This document shows positions 1 to 8,707 of a DNA stretch of 64,000 nucleotides, one piece after another (within the stretch, counting starts at the first letter, position 1; each line of letters opens with the position of its first letter). A program made the position numbers and the translations under genes. The notes under the pieces are model-generated. The model ran no database searches. It was given only the letters and a program-made list of their open reading frames with translations, and had not been told where the DNA came from. The stretch comes from Shuttleworthella satelles DSM 14600 (GTDB lineage Bacteria; Bacillota; Clostridia; Lachnospirales; Lachnospiraceae), in assembly GCF_000160115.1 (NCBI RefSeq), contig NZ_GG665866.1, positions 248,001 to 312,000 on the forward strand. The letters are read 5' to 3'.

Positions 1-604
1 CATCAAATTGATCCGCGTGCTCTGTCACATAGGAGACCGCCCGGGCCAAATCCTGTGTCGGCGCATAGGAGCGGGCGGCAAAACCGGTTCGATATTCCAG
101 GACAAAGCAGCTGTAACCCAGCTCGTTCAGGCGGGCCGCGATGGCATATCCCTCCTTGTCCGTACACAAGTGCGCGTATCCCCCTCCCGGACAAATGATG
201 GCGAACTTGCGCCGATCTGATTTACCGCATTTATTTATGCATTTCATCTCCTCAGCTGATTTATTCTTCGCCCCGGAACTCTCGCTGTTTGCAGGAATCA
301 CTCGGCGATTCTGTCGAATCCGGCTCTTGTCTTCCCAATCTTCTTCTGTATCTCTCAAAAAGACAGACAGGCGCACCTGTCCCAGCTTTCTCTCTCTGGC
401 AATTTCATCTAAAGAGAAAAGGGGAAACTGCTGAAAGCGTCCCTGGCCCATAAGCGCTCTGATCCGCTTTCGCCCGCGCTCCGTGTCATTTCCCCTGCGG
501 TTGATCCACTCCATGCGCAGCCCTGATCCCACTGTCAGGAGGGCTGATCCGGCCAGGTAAGTCAGGATGAGTTTTTTCAGTTTCCCCTGATTCTTCCATT
601 GCAT
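1..604 (-). CDS. Alpha/beta hydrolase (acetylesterase/lipase-like), C-terminus beyond window
   Basis: An open minus-strand frame starts at an ATG at 604, behind a GGAGG ribosome site, and runs off the left edge without a stop (about 201 codons seen). Residues about 8-25 form a hydrophobic N-terminal segment, so a membrane anchor or signal peptide is likely. Residues about 133-139 read ICPGGGY, the oxyanion-hole motif of HGGG-type esterases. After it come a KEGYAIAARL helix, FVLEYR, and DLARAVSYVTEH, all in the order expected for the acetyl-esterase/BD-FAE type fold. The nucleophile elbow (GxSxG) and the rest of the triad lie outside the window. The natural substrate cannot be told; deacetylation of sugars or xylan is common in such enzymes. 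Confidence 0.75.
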   Translation of the reverse strand, partial: MQWKNQGKLKKLILTYLAGSALLTVGSGLRMEWINRRGNDTERGRKRIRALMGQGRFQQFPLFSLDEIARERKLGQVRLSVFLRDTEEDWEDKSRIRQNRRVIPANSESSGAKNKSAEEMKCINKCGKSDRRKFAIICPGGGYAHLCTDKEGYAIAARLNELGYSCFVLEYRTGFAARSYAPTQDLARAVSYVTEHADQFD

Positions 605-631
605 CAAGCTTCCCTCCTGCCTTCTGAGCGC

Positions 632-2809
632 TCAGACAAAAATATCTCCGATCTCGCTCCTCTGGGCTAAAAGTCCCGCCAAAGTCGCCTCTCCCCAGGA
701 ATAATTGCTCAGATAAGAGCCTGTAAAGAGACTCTTATGCTCCTGCTCCCCCTCCAGATACTCGTAGAGATCACAGGAAACGCGCTCGGGGACGATTCGC
801 CGTTTTCCATCGACGCTCTCCACAATATCAGCAATTCCATACTCCTCCAGGAGATTCTTCAGGCGCAGGGCCACCTTCCGATAGCGGGAAAGTGTTACCG
901 CTGTGACAAATTCATCCTCCCAGAGAAAGGAGACGGCCTCGTCTGAGGAGATAAAGCCTCCGCGTCGATCCACCAAAAGGGCCAGAAGCTCCTTGGATTT
1001 CTTGTTTCGAAAGGCGATGGGCTTGCCGCCCACAAAGACGTCAAAATAACCGAAGGTGCGGATGAAAACCTCTGACACTTCCCTATCCTGCCCCTTATCT
1101 ATCGCGAGAGTCCCGTCATTGGCACTCTGCCGGTCCAAAGGGGCCGCGTCCTCTCCTGCCCTTCCTCTGCCTCCCGCAAATCCTCTTCCGGGCTCATTCA
1201 TACGATAGAGCATGATATAGCGGGGCTTCTTTCCGTCCTTGTCTCTCTGGGAGCAGATCGCCTTGATCCGCCGGTCCTCTCCCCGATTGAAGTCGAAGTA
1301 GGTAAACTCACCCTCGCCGTCCTCCAGGAGCTTCTCAAAATCCTCCAGAGACGCCTCGGAATAAATTGCCAGATCCTCCAGGGGGATTCCGTCCTCAACC
1401 AGCTTCATCCAGCGCTCCTCGCTGACTCCGAAGAATTCCGCCACATTTTCAGAGGCATAGAGAGGGCGGACATAATTATTTGGCATGACCTCAAAGGCCG
1501 CCACCCCATCCGTGAAGTTCTGAATCAAGCCCTTCATATTCTTGCGCAGGCGCTCATTCTGGCTGACCAGGCTGGCCCTGGTCTCCTCGTCAGGGCTGCG
1601 GCGGACACAGAGGAAATTGCTGATCTCGTTGAACTTGATAAAAATCGCCTTATACAGCGCCTTCCCCTCACTCCTGCCGTGAAAGCTGATCTGAGGAGGC
1701 AGTTCTCCCGGAAGGAGCATCTTCTCACGGGACTCTCTGAGCAGAAAGCTTCTGACCGCATCCTGATCCTCCTCCGCGACCGTCTGTCTCAGCCAGCGGT
1801 CAGCGGCGTCTGTAGTCTGCATGGCGATATTCTCGAAGCTCGTAAAGGCGGAACCCGGACCGGAGTGCAGGCAGGTAACGGTGTTCTCGCTCAGATCATA
1901 CTTGAAAATCTCCTCATAGACATCGGAGAGGGCGCGCAGATAGCGGATATCCTCCTGCTTTCTCTTGCGGCGATATTGCGCCGTGATATCCATGCAAACA
2001 GACTGGAACTCCTCGGTTCCATCAGCTAAATGGATCCTGGTAACCCAGCCATAGACCCGGATCCTGCTGCCGTCAGGGGCCAGGAGGGTCATCTCCCCCG
2101 CCACCGGGCTGTTGAGGCGGCGAACCAGATTCAGATAGGAGGAGAAGCGCTTCCTTTCCTTCATGGGAACCGTCAGCAGAATGTCATTCATATAAGGGGC
2201 GACTTCTTTCCTTAAGCTCCTGTCGTCCGGATCAATATGCATCATCTCAAGCATACGGCGATTCACATAGGTCACCCTGGGCTGTTTCTCACAGGTGTAC
2301 TTGAGAAAGCCGCAGGGTATGGTCTCATTGAGAAAGCGTAGATCCTCGTTTGCCCGCATGAGATCTGAAATATCCGTGATGAAAGCCTCTCCCTTGATTT
2401 TGCCCTCTCTCTCGCAGGTCCACAGGCTTTCGCGGACATAATGGATCTGTCCGGTATCTGTAATCAGGCGATAGTCCAAATGAAGCATTTGGCCCGGCAT
2501 TTGTCCTGCCCTGGCCAGAAAGTCCTGATACTTGGCCAGATCCTCCGGGAAAATACCTGTCCGCGCAAGGACCTCCTCCTGCTCCAGGACTCTCACATGG
2601 TCAAGAGTTTTCTCTTTTGAAGTCAAATCTGAACTCAGATCTGAGCTCAGATCGATTGAATAAACCCGATCGGGGTCGTTTTTGATCTGATTAACCCGAT
2701 CAGGTATATCCACTATCTCCTCCTTGTCTCCCGAAAACAAGTAGCTTCGAGATCCGCTGATCTCCTTCATCTTCTGATCGCATTGACCCTGCCCCTGTAA
2801 ATCCGGCAT
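632..2809 (-). CDS. Multi-PAS sensor with C-terminal SARP/OmpR-like DNA-binding domain
   Basis: This is a 725-residue soluble protein. The N-terminal two thirds hold several PAS/PAC-like segments. One lies around residues 90-150 (LDYRLITDTGQIHYVRESLW), one around 155-285 (FLNETIPCGFLKY to FQSVCMDITAQYR), and another around 440-540 (FTDGVAAFEVMPN to IKAICSQRDKDG). From about residue 580 the sequence reads VFIRTFGYFDVFVGGKPI then KSKELLALLVDRRGG. This matches the winged-helix domain of SARP/BTAD-type activators, where a forkhead-like region is followed by an R-rich recognition helix. No kinase, GGDEF or EAL motif is present, so it is probably a one-component regulator sensing a small ligand or redox state. 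The start follows GGGAG at 7 bases. Targets are unknown; the neighbours give no hint. Confidence 0.7.
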   Translation of the reverse strand: MPDLQGQGQCDQKMKEISGSRSYLFSGDKEEIVDIPDRVNQIKNDPDRVYSIDLSSDLSSDLTSKEKTLDHVRVLEQEEVLARTGIFPEDLAKYQDFLARAGQMPGQMLHLDYRLITDTGQIHYVRESLWTCEREGKIKGEAFITDISDLMRANEDLRFLNETIPCGFLKYTCEKQPRVTYVNRRMLEMMHIDPDDRSLRKEVAPYMNDILLTVPMKERKRFSSYLNLVRRLNSPVAGEMTLLAPDGSRIRVYGWVTRIHLADGTEEFQSVCMDITAQYRRKRKQEDIRYLRALSDVYEEIFKYDLSENTVTCLHSGPGSAFTSFENIAMQTTDAADRWLRQTVAEEDQDAVRSFLLRESREKMLLPGELPPQISFHGRSEGKALYKAIFIKFNEISNFLCVRRSPDEETRASLVSQNERLRKNMKGLIQNFTDGVAAFEVMPNNYVRPLYASENVAEFFGVSEERWMKLVEDGIPLEDLAIYSEASLEDFEKLLEDGEGEFTYFDFNRGEDRRIKAICSQRDKDGKKPRYIMLYRMNEPGRGFAGGRGRAGEDAAPLDRQSANDGTLAIDKGQDREVSEVFIRTFGYFDVFVGGKPIAFRNKKSKELLALLVDRRGGFISSDEAVSFLWEDEFVTAVTLSRYRKVALRLKNLLEEYGIADIVESVDGKRRIVPERVSCDLYEYLEGEQEHKSLFTGSYLSNYSWGEATLAGLLAQRSEIGDIFV

Positions 2810-2833
2810 TCAAATCTCCCATTCAAACCGCCT

Positions 2834-3088
2834 ATGTTCTCCCTTACTTTAACACAAATCTCATATGCGGATCATCCTGTCAATCGGGCAACAGATGACC
2901 AGCATTCGCCGACAATGCAGGAAATCATCAAAAAACTGGAGTCTTATGATATTTTTGCGGACAGGATCAAGCATTATCGTGTGGATAAGATGAAAGATCT
3001 GTACGTTGTCGATGCTGTGCATGAGGGACAGGAAACCTTCAAGAACTTCAATATGGCAAAGTCGTTTGTCAAATGCAGAATGAAGTGA
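2834..3088 (+). CDS. Small hypothetical protein
   Basis: An 84-codon frame lies divergent to the PAS regulator. The conserved-looking part starts at an internal ATG at 2915 (MQEIIKKLESYDIFADRIKHY), giving a 57-residue lysine-rich protein. Neither start has a convincing ribosome site. The composition (balanced Lys/Asp/Phe, no low-complexity shadow pattern) and lack of a better frame on the other strand favour a real or recently lost gene. I do not recognise the family. It may equally be the remnant of a longer gene. Confidence 0.35.
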   Translation: MFSLTLTQISYADHPVNRATDDQHSPTMQEIIKKLESYDIFADRIKHYRVDKMKDLYVVDAVHEGQETFKNFNMAKSFVKCRMK

Positions 3089-3179
3089 GACGGCTGGCAG
3101 AACAATATCTGAAATGTTGAGATTAGGCCAATCCGTTTTATTCCATAGTCTAATTTGGTTTACTGATCGTTTTCATTGA

Positions 3180-3989
3180 TCAAATATTTTTCTTACCCTG
3201 CGCCTGCTGCCCGATCCCGCGAAATCGCATATAGCGATGATTCAGCAAATCCGGATCCGCTTCCAGGCGCTTGATCTCCTCCAGAAGAGCTCTCTTCATC
3301 CTTGCGTAGAATTTATCGCTGCCGAGTTCCCGCTCTAAAATAATGCGGTCCGCAACGCCCAGATCTCTGGCGTCCTCTGCGGTCAGACGCAGGTTTGCCG
3401 CCGCCTGGTCGGCCCGCTTGGCATCCTTCCAGAGGATGGAAGCGCAGCCCTCGGGAGAGATGGCGGAATAATAGCTATTCTGCAGCATCCAGACCCGGTC
3501 TGCCAGTCCCAGACCCAGTGCGCCGCCGGAACCGCCCTCGCCGATCAAAACAGAGATAATCGGGACAGACAGGGTGGACATTTCCATCATATTTTCGGCG
3601 ATTGCCAGCCCCTGGCCGCGCTCTTCGGCTCCGATCCCGCAGAAGGCTCCGGCGGTATCGATCAGACAGATGACCGGTCGTCCGAACTTCTCCGCCTGTT
3701 TCATGAGACGAAGGGCCTTGCGGTATCCCTCCGGCTTTGGGCCTCCGAAGTTACGGAGCTTACGCTCTTTCAGATTGTGCCCTTTCTCAATGGCGACCAC
3801 GGTTACCGGCTGATCCCCCAGGAAACCGATGCCACCGATAATGGCGGGATCATCGGCATACCTGCGGTCTCCGTGAAGCTCTATAAAGCTGTCCAGGAGC
3901 CCACCGATGTAATCCAGGCTGGTGGGACGCCTGGCGTCTCTGGCTTTCCGCACGCGATCATATGGAGTTAAGGTCTCTTTTTTTGCCAT
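3180..3989 (-). CDS. accA: Acetyl-CoA carboxylase carboxyltransferase subunit alpha
   Basis: The 269-residue protein is the alpha half of the carboxyltransferase. With AccD it moves the carboxyl group from biotin on AccB to acetyl-CoA, giving malonyl-CoA in the cytoplasm. Family marks are visible: TPYDRVRKARDARRP near the start, GDRRYADDPAIIGGIG, the LIDTAGAFCGIGAEERGQ segment, and IGEGGSGGALGLGLADRVWM, which forms the oxyanion site. It is shorter than E. coli AccA (319), as is usual for the streptococcal/clostridial form. It is the last gene of the fab/acc operon, 204 bases after accD. Only a weak 5-bp hairpin (TGATC/GATCA near 3161-3180) follows it, so the operon end is not sharply marked. 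Confidence 0.95.
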   Translation of the reverse strand: MAKKETLTPYDRVRKARDARRPTSLDYIGGLLDSFIELHGDRRYADDPAIIGGIGFLGDQPVTVVAIEKGHNLKERKLRNFGGPKPEGYRKALRLMKQAEKFGRPVICLIDTAGAFCGIGAEERGQGLAIAENMMEMSTLSVPIISVLIGEGGSGGALGLGLADRVWMLQNSYYSAISPEGCASILWKDAKRADQAAANLRLTAEDARDLGVADRIILERELGSDKFYARMKRALLEEIKRLEADPDLLNHRYMRFRGIGQQAQGKKNI

Positions 3990-4137
3990 TTTCTTCTCGC
4001 TTTTTCAATCCTGATTTCCAGCTGACTCCCGGACATCTCCGGCCCCTGCAAGGCTCTGAAATCAACTTGTTCTCAACCCGGTCAGCCCGCCAACATTTCC
4101 CCGCATCGCTTTCCTAGCGACAAGATTTCATGTTCTC

Positions 4138-4253
4138 TCTCTTCTCTATACTCTTCTCTGAGCTTTCCTCTGCTCCCTTCTCAATGCTCTTCTCTACACC
4201 TTCTCTGCGCTTTCCTCTGCACTCTTCTTTGCGCTCTCCTTTGCCTCGACGCC
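4138..4253 (-). repeat. Degenerate 12-bp tandem repeat across the accD stop codon
   Basis: On the minus strand about nine copies of a 12-base unit close to AGNGCAGAGAAG run from about 4253 down to 4138. The first three to four copies encode the AccD tail (SAKK-SAEE-SAEK). One unit is 11 bases instead of 12. The shift puts a TAG at 4196-4194, and the array then continues as untranslated sequence. Confidence 0.75.
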
Positions 4254-5108
4254 ACACCCGTGCATCAAAAGGATCTGCGCCAGTCCCTCTCTCTGCTCTC
4301 TTCGGTCCATGATGGCATCGCAGAAGCCGTGCTCTAAGAGGAAATCCGCCCTCTGAAAGCCCTGAGGCAGACGTTTTCTGGTGGTCTGCTCAATGACGCG
4401 GGCTCCGGCGAAACCGACCAGAGCGTCCGGCTCGGACAGGATCAAATCTCCCTCCATTGCAAAAGAAGCGGTCACTCCTCCTGTAGTGGGATCCGTCAGA
4501 ACTGTGACATAGAGGAGTCCCGCGTCTGAATGCCACTTGACTGCTGCCGAAGTCTTGGCCATCTGCATAAGAGAGAGAAGCCCCTCCTGCATACGGGCTC
4601 CTCCGGAGGCCGTAAAGCCTATGACTGGCAGGTGCTGCCGAATCGCATACTCAAAGAGACGGGTGATCTTCTCACCCACAATAGACCCCATAGACCCCAT
4701 CATGAAATAGGGGTCCATGGCAAAGACAGCCGTGAAAATTCCCTTGATCCTGCCAACTCCCGTGATAACCGCTTCCGTCTCCCCGGTGTCTGCCCTCACC
4801 TTCTCCAGTTTCTCGTCATAGCCCTCAAAGGCAAGGGGATTCTCTGAAATCAGATTCCCATAGAGTTCCCGGAAGCTCCCCTTGTCCAAGAGCAGACGCA
4901 AACGGGCTCTGGCTCTGAGGCGAAAATGATGGCCACAGGGACAGACCTGCTCGTTTTCCTGTAGGACAGAGAGCGGGATCTCCTTGTGACAATTAGGACA
5001 TTTCCTGACTGCTTCACCGCTGTCTCCCTCTGCCTCATAGGCCGTTCTCCCTCCAAACTCAAGTGTGTTTTTCGGTTTTCTAAAATGCAGAGCCATACTT
5101 TGTCTCAT
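4194..5108 (-). CDS. accD: Acetyl-CoA carboxylase carboxyltransferase subunit beta
   Basis: This 304-residue partner of AccA carries the N-terminal zinc ribbon: CPNCHKE at about residues 37-43, then CPCGHHF at about 56-62, giving a C-x2-C ... C-x-C type site. The crotonase-like core follows, with ITGVGRIKG, MDPYFMMGSMG, GFTASGGARMQEG and LTDPTTGGVTASFAM. The alternative ATG at 5096 (MALHF) is also possible, because the ATG at 5108 sits only two bases after its best GGA. The last dozen residues, (SAxK)3-V, come from a 12-bp tandem repeat and look dispensable. The gene lies 146 bases after accC in the same operon. Confidence 0.95.
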   Translation of the reverse strand: MRQSMALHFRKPKNTLEFGGRTAYEAEGDSGEAVRKCPNCHKEIPLSVLQENEQVCPCGHHFRLRARARLRLLLDKGSFRELYGNLISENPLAFEGYDEKLEKVRADTGETEAVITGVGRIKGIFTAVFAMDPYFMMGSMGSIVGEKITRLFEYAIRQHLPVIGFTASGGARMQEGLLSLMQMAKTSAAVKWHSDAGLLYVTVLTDPTTGGVTASFAMEGDLILSEPDALVGFAGARVIEQTTRKRLPQGFQRADFLLEHGFCDAIMDRREQREGLAQILLMHGCGVEAKESAKKSAEESAEKV

Positions 5109-5254
5109 TTCCTTATATCAGCTGATATTCCCTTGTCTGCGCCATGTTCCCATCAAAGAAAACAATCCACATGATCTTACGCATCACTTCCCTGTCATAA
5201 GAGGCCATTTGCATCGTCTCTCACCCATGGGTTCAAGGCATCAGTTTCTTCGGT

Positions 5255-6562
5255 TTACTTATTCCCGAGGAAGGTCAGATCATAATTCCCTGAAGTAAAG
5301 CGCTCATCCTCGACAATCTTGAGCTGCTCGTTTACGTTGCTTGGAATCCCATCAATCACCAGTTCACAGAGGGCCGCCCTCATCTTGCGCAGGGCCTCCT
5401 CCCGGCTTCTTGCATAGACAACCAGTTTGCCCATGAGGGAGTCATAGTAGGGAGACATGGTCATTCCCTGAATCAGGCAGGTATCAAAACGAACATTGAG
5501 CCCTCCGGGCACATGCAGCATATTCAGCCGTCCGATCCCCATGGCATTAATGCGGCATTCAATGGAAGAACCCGTCAAACGTACCTGCTCCTGGTCAAAA
5601 TCCAGTGGGATGCCTGCCGCTATGCGGATCTGCCACTTGACGATGTCGACAGAGGTCAGCATCTCGGTCACACAGTGCTCTACCTGCAGACGCAGATTCA
5701 TCTCCATGAACCAGAAGCTGCCCTTTGTGTCATAGAGGAACTCCATGGTGCCGGCACCTACATAACCGATCTTCTTGGCCGCCCTAGTGACCAGCCTGAT
5801 CATCTTTGCCCTCTGCTTATCAGAGACAGCCGGGGATGGGGTCTCCTCCAGAAGCTTCTGATTGCGGCGCTGCAGGGAGCAGTCTCTCTCTCCCAGACAG
5901 ACCACATGCCCCTGCTCATCAGCTAAGATCTGCAGCTCAATATGACGGGCCGGGAAAATATATTTCTCCAAATAGAGGGCCCCGTCGCCGAAAGCTGTGA
6001 CTGCTTCCTGGGTGGCCTCAGGGAAGGCGCGGGTCAGTTCCTCGTCACTTCGGATCAGGCGAATGCCTCTTCCACCGCCTCCGGAACAGGCCTTAAGCAT
6101 CACCGGATAGCCGATCTTATTGGCCAAAGTGATGGCTTCGGCCAGAGTCGGCACTGCCTCGGTCCCGGGGATAACCGGAAGACCGGCATCGTCCACCAAC
6201 TCTTTTAAAATGGCCTTGTCGGCGAACTTCTCCATGGACTCCGGATCCGGACCGATAAAGACAATGCCGTTCTCCCGGCAAAGTCCGGCGAAATGGGCAT
6301 TTTCTGAGAGAAAGCCATATCCCGGATGTATGGCCTGGGCACCGGTCATAAGGGCAGCCGATATGATCTGGCTCTCATTCAGATAGGACTCCGTCGCTTC
6401 GGGCCCGCCGATGCAGACAGCCTGGTCTGCCAGAGCCACATGGAAGGCCTCCCGGTCTGCCGTGGAGTAGACCGCAACCGTTGCGATCCCCATCTCCTTG
6501 CAGGCGCGGATGATTCGCACCGCAATCTCACCGCGGTTGGCAATCAGGATCTTCGAAAACAT
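5255..6562 (-). CDS. accC: Biotin carboxylase subunit of acetyl-CoA carboxylase
   Basis: This ATP-grasp enzyme carboxylates the biotin of AccB with bicarbonate and ATP. The start chosen is the ATG at 6562 (MFSKILIANRGEIAVRI), because it overlaps the fabZ stop as TGATG; the upstream extension of the frame is not part of the family. Visible marks are IANRGEIAVR at the N-terminus, HPGYGFLSEN, the glycine-rich ATP loop CSGGGGRGIRLI, and the catalytic EMNxRxQVEH motif. That motif reads EMNLRLQVEHCVTE here, slightly different from the more usual EMN(P/T)R(I/V)QVEHPVTE. The length of 435 is a little under the usual 447-450. It is translationally coupled to fabZ. Confidence 0.95.
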   Translation of the reverse strand: MFSKILIANRGEIAVRIIRACKEMGIATVAVYSTADREAFHVALADQAVCIGGPEATESYLNESQIISAALMTGAQAIHPGYGFLSENAHFAGLCRENGIVFIGPDPESMEKFADKAILKELVDDAGLPVIPGTEAVPTLAEAITLANKIGYPVMLKACSGGGGRGIRLIRSDEELTRAFPEATQEAVTAFGDGALYLEKYIFPARHIELQILADEQGHVVCLGERDCSLQRRNQKLLEETPSPAVSDKQRAKMIRLVTRAAKKIGYVGAGTMEFLYDTKGSFWFMEMNLRLQVEHCVTEMLTSVDIVKWQIRIAAGIPLDFDQEQVRLTGSSIECRINAMGIGRLNMLHVPGGLNVRFDTCLIQGMTMSPYYDSLMGKLVVYARSREEALRKMRAALCELVIDGIPSNVNEQLKIVEDERFTSGNYDLTFLGNK

Positions 6563-6981
6563 CAGACGCCTCCTGTGATGGCAAAAGAAAAATCCGCGGA
6601 AACGCAGAGGCGGTCTTCCACCTTGATGGTTCCGCTGCAGAAGTAGAACATTCCTCTGGATCTGGTGACATGGCATCTGGCCGTGACTCGATCACCGGGC
6701 CTAACCGGAGCGCGGAACCTGACATTGTTCAGTCCCGTGTAAACCGGCAGTTTGCCTTCTTTTAGGCCCTCTTGCATGAGAACACAGGCCGACTGGGCCA
6801 GGATCTCGCAGAGAATCACGCCGGGCACGATGGGATTTCCCGGGAAATGCCCCTTTAGGAAAAACTCGTCCCCGGTCACATGGTAATGAGCGACGGCTTC
6901 CCCGTCGATCAGCTCCGCGTCATCCAGCAGAAGCATATGGTCCCTGTGAGGGATCATCTCCATAATTTCTTGACGATTCAT
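6562..6981 (-). CDS. fabZ: 3-hydroxyacyl-ACP dehydratase FabZ
   Basis: This is a hot-dog-fold dehydratase that converts 3-hydroxyacyl-ACP to trans-2-enoyl-ACP. The 139-residue protein has IPHRDHMLLLDDA at the start and the active-site motif GHFPGNPIVPGV, with the catalytic His, followed by the helix carrying the acidic partner (ILCEILAQ). The ATG at 6981 is preferred over the upstream GTG at 6987 because GGAG lies five bases before it. It sits between accB and accC, as in the streptococcal fab operon. A single FabZ with FabK suggests that unsaturated fatty acid synthesis, if present, depends on an enzyme elsewhere or on FabZ itself. Confidence 0.95.
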   Translation of the reverse strand: MNRQEIMEMIPHRDHMLLLDDAELIDGEAVAHYHVTGDEFFLKGHFPGNPIVPGVILCEILAQSACVLMQEGLKEGKLPVYTGLNNVRFRAPVRPGDRVTARCHVTRSRGMFYFCSGTIKVEDRLCVSADFSFAITGGV

Positions 6982-6983
6982 AA

Positions 6984-7430
6984 TCACTCCATGACAAAAA
7001 GCGCTGTTCCATATTCAACCAGCTGTCCATTGGAGGCGCAGATTTGTTTGATCACCCCATCCTCCTCTGCGGTCACCTCGTTGAGCAGTTTCATAGCTTC
7101 GACGATGCAGAGTGTCTGTCCCTTTTTGACATGATCTCCGACGGCAACGAAGGGCTTGCCGTTCTCCTCCGCCGCCGCGTAGAAAATACCTACCAGAGGC
7201 GAAGTGATCGTCTTGCCTTCGGATGCAGCCGCATCCGCTCCCTCTTTCTTCTGCATTTTCCCTGTATCACAAGCTGCCGGGTCACCGGCGGTGCCAGCCG
7301 AAGGAAGGACGGAAACAAGCTCGCTGCCGCGCTCTAATCGAACTTTTGTCTCATCATTGGTGATCTCAAGACCGGTCAGATCCAATTCCTTCATCAGACC
7401 GGCATACTTTCTGATTTCCTTCTCGTTCAT
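6984..7430 (-). CDS. accB: Biotin carboxyl carrier protein of acetyl-CoA carboxylase
   Basis: The 148-residue BCCP carries biotin between AccC and AccAD. The N-terminal helix (IRKYAGLMKELDLTGLEI) is followed by a flexible Ala/Gly/Lys-rich linker at about residues 40-75. The C-terminal biotinyl domain begins at TSPLVGIFYAA, and the biotinylation site is VEAMKLLNE, with Lys as the attachment residue. The thumb-bearing form of the domain is intact. The gene lies two bases after fabF and touches fabZ, so it is tightly coupled. An AAGGTG ribosome site precedes the ATG. Confidence 0.95.
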   Translation of the reverse strand: MNEKEIRKYAGLMKELDLTGLEITNDETKVRLERGSELVSVLPSAGTAGDPAACDTGKMQKKEGADAAASEGKTITSPLVGIFYAAAEENGKPFVAVGDHVKKGQTLCIVEAMKLLNEVTAEEDGVIKQICASNGQLVEYGTALFVME

Positions 7431-7431
7431 C

Positions 7432-8673
7432 TTATTTCACCTTTCTGAATGCCAGGCAGACATTATGGCCTCCAAAACCAAGAGAGTTGGATAAAGCCAG
7501 GGTCAGATTCTCCTGCAAAGCCTGGCCTGCGACATAATTGAGATCACAGTTCTCGTCCTGCTCCATCAGGTTAATAGTAGGAGGAACAATTCCCTCCTCC
7601 AGGGCAAAGAGAGAGGCCAATGCCTCCACAGCACCGGCGGCCCCCAACATGTGACCCGTCATAGATTTGGTAGAGGAGACCCAGGGCTTTCTGGCATTTG
7701 CGTCGCCAAATGCCGCATGAACCGCCTTGCACTCCACCAGATCATTCATAGGGGTTCCGGTTCCGTGCGCGTTGAGATAGACATGATCTGCCTCCGTATA
7801 ACCCGCCTCTCGCATGGCATCTTCCATTGCCTTGGCAGCGCCGCGGGCATTGGGCTCCGGGGAAGTGATATGGTAGGCGTCACAGGTGGTTCCATATCCA
7901 CAGATCTCACCGTAGATTCTTGCTCCGCGGGCTCTGGCGTGCTCATATTCCTCAAGCACCAGTGATACTGCACCCTCTCCTATGACAAAACCATTGCGCC
8001 GCTTATCAAAGGGCAGAGAGGCCGCATTGGGATCCGTGGAAGTGGACAGAGCCTTCATGTTGGCAAAACCAGCAACAGATGACGGGCAGACAGCCGCCTC
8101 GGTTCCACCTGTGATGACAGCATCGGCATAGCCATGACGAATCAGGCGCATGGCCTCTCCGATCGCGTTAGAGGCTGAAGCACAGGCAGTCACTGCCGGC
8201 ATGGCCGTCCCTCTGCAGTCGTGGCGGATGGCAATCATACCGGCTGCCATATTGCAGATCATCATAGGGACAAAGAGGGCGGAGACACGCCTGGGGCCTC
8301 GCTCCATAAGATTTCTGTGCTCCCTCTCGAAGGTCTCGATGCCGCCGATTCCGGTTCCGAAGAGAACAGAGAACCTGTCAGGATTGACCTTGCCCTCGAT
8401 TGCGGAATCCTCTGCCGCCTGCTGGGCCGCGGCCACGGCGAACTGGGTGAAGCGATCCGTTCTCAAGATCTCCTGCTTCTCTAGATACTGTCCGGGGTCA
8501 AAATCCTTAACCTCTGCGGCCAGAGTCGCCTTGAAGCCTTCCGGATCGAACTGGGTGATCCTGGCAATACCATTCTTACCTGCCTTCATGGCCTCCCAGG
8601 TCTCGCTGACACTGTTTCCCAGAGGGGTGATGGCTCCCATCCCGGTTACTGCCACTCTTCTATCTTCGCTCAT
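7432..8673 (-). CDS. fabF: Beta-ketoacyl-ACP synthase II
   Basis: This condensing enzyme elongates acyl-ACP with malonyl-ACP. From the ATG at 8673 (MSEDRRVAVTGMG) it is 413 residues, the normal length, and GGAGG lies six bases upstream, which fixes this start. The Cys-His-His triad is visible in TACASASNAIGEA, NAHGTGTPMND and KSMTGHMLGAAGAVE. The open frame in fact continues upstream without a stop through almost three 56-codon repeats (to 9192). That extension has no homology to FabF and is treated as leader repeat, not coding, although translation is formally possible. The gene follows fabG after a 546-base repeat-filled gap, the only wide gap in this half of the operon. Confidence 0.95.
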   Translation of the reverse strand: MSEDRRVAVTGMGAITPLGNSVSETWEAMKAGKNGIARITQFDPEGFKATLAAEVKDFDPGQYLEKQEILRTDRFTQFAVAAAQQAAEDSAIEGKVNPDRFSVLFGTGIGGIETFEREHRNLMERGPRRVSALFVPMMICNMAAGMIAIRHDCRGTAMPAVTACASASNAIGEAMRLIRHGYADAVITGGTEAAVCPSSVAGFANMKALSTSTDPNAASLPFDKRRNGFVIGEGAVSLVLEEYEHARARGARIYGEICGYGTTCDAYHITSPEPNARGAAKAMEDAMREAGYTEADHVYLNAHGTGTPMNDLVECKAVHAAFGDANARKPWVSSTKSMTGHMLGAAGAVEALASLFALEEGIVPPTINLMEQDENCDLNYVAGQALQENLTLALSNSLGFGGHNVCLAFRKVK

Positions 8674-8707
8674 TGCTTCCTCCAAAATAACTTCAACTGA
8701 TCTGTCT

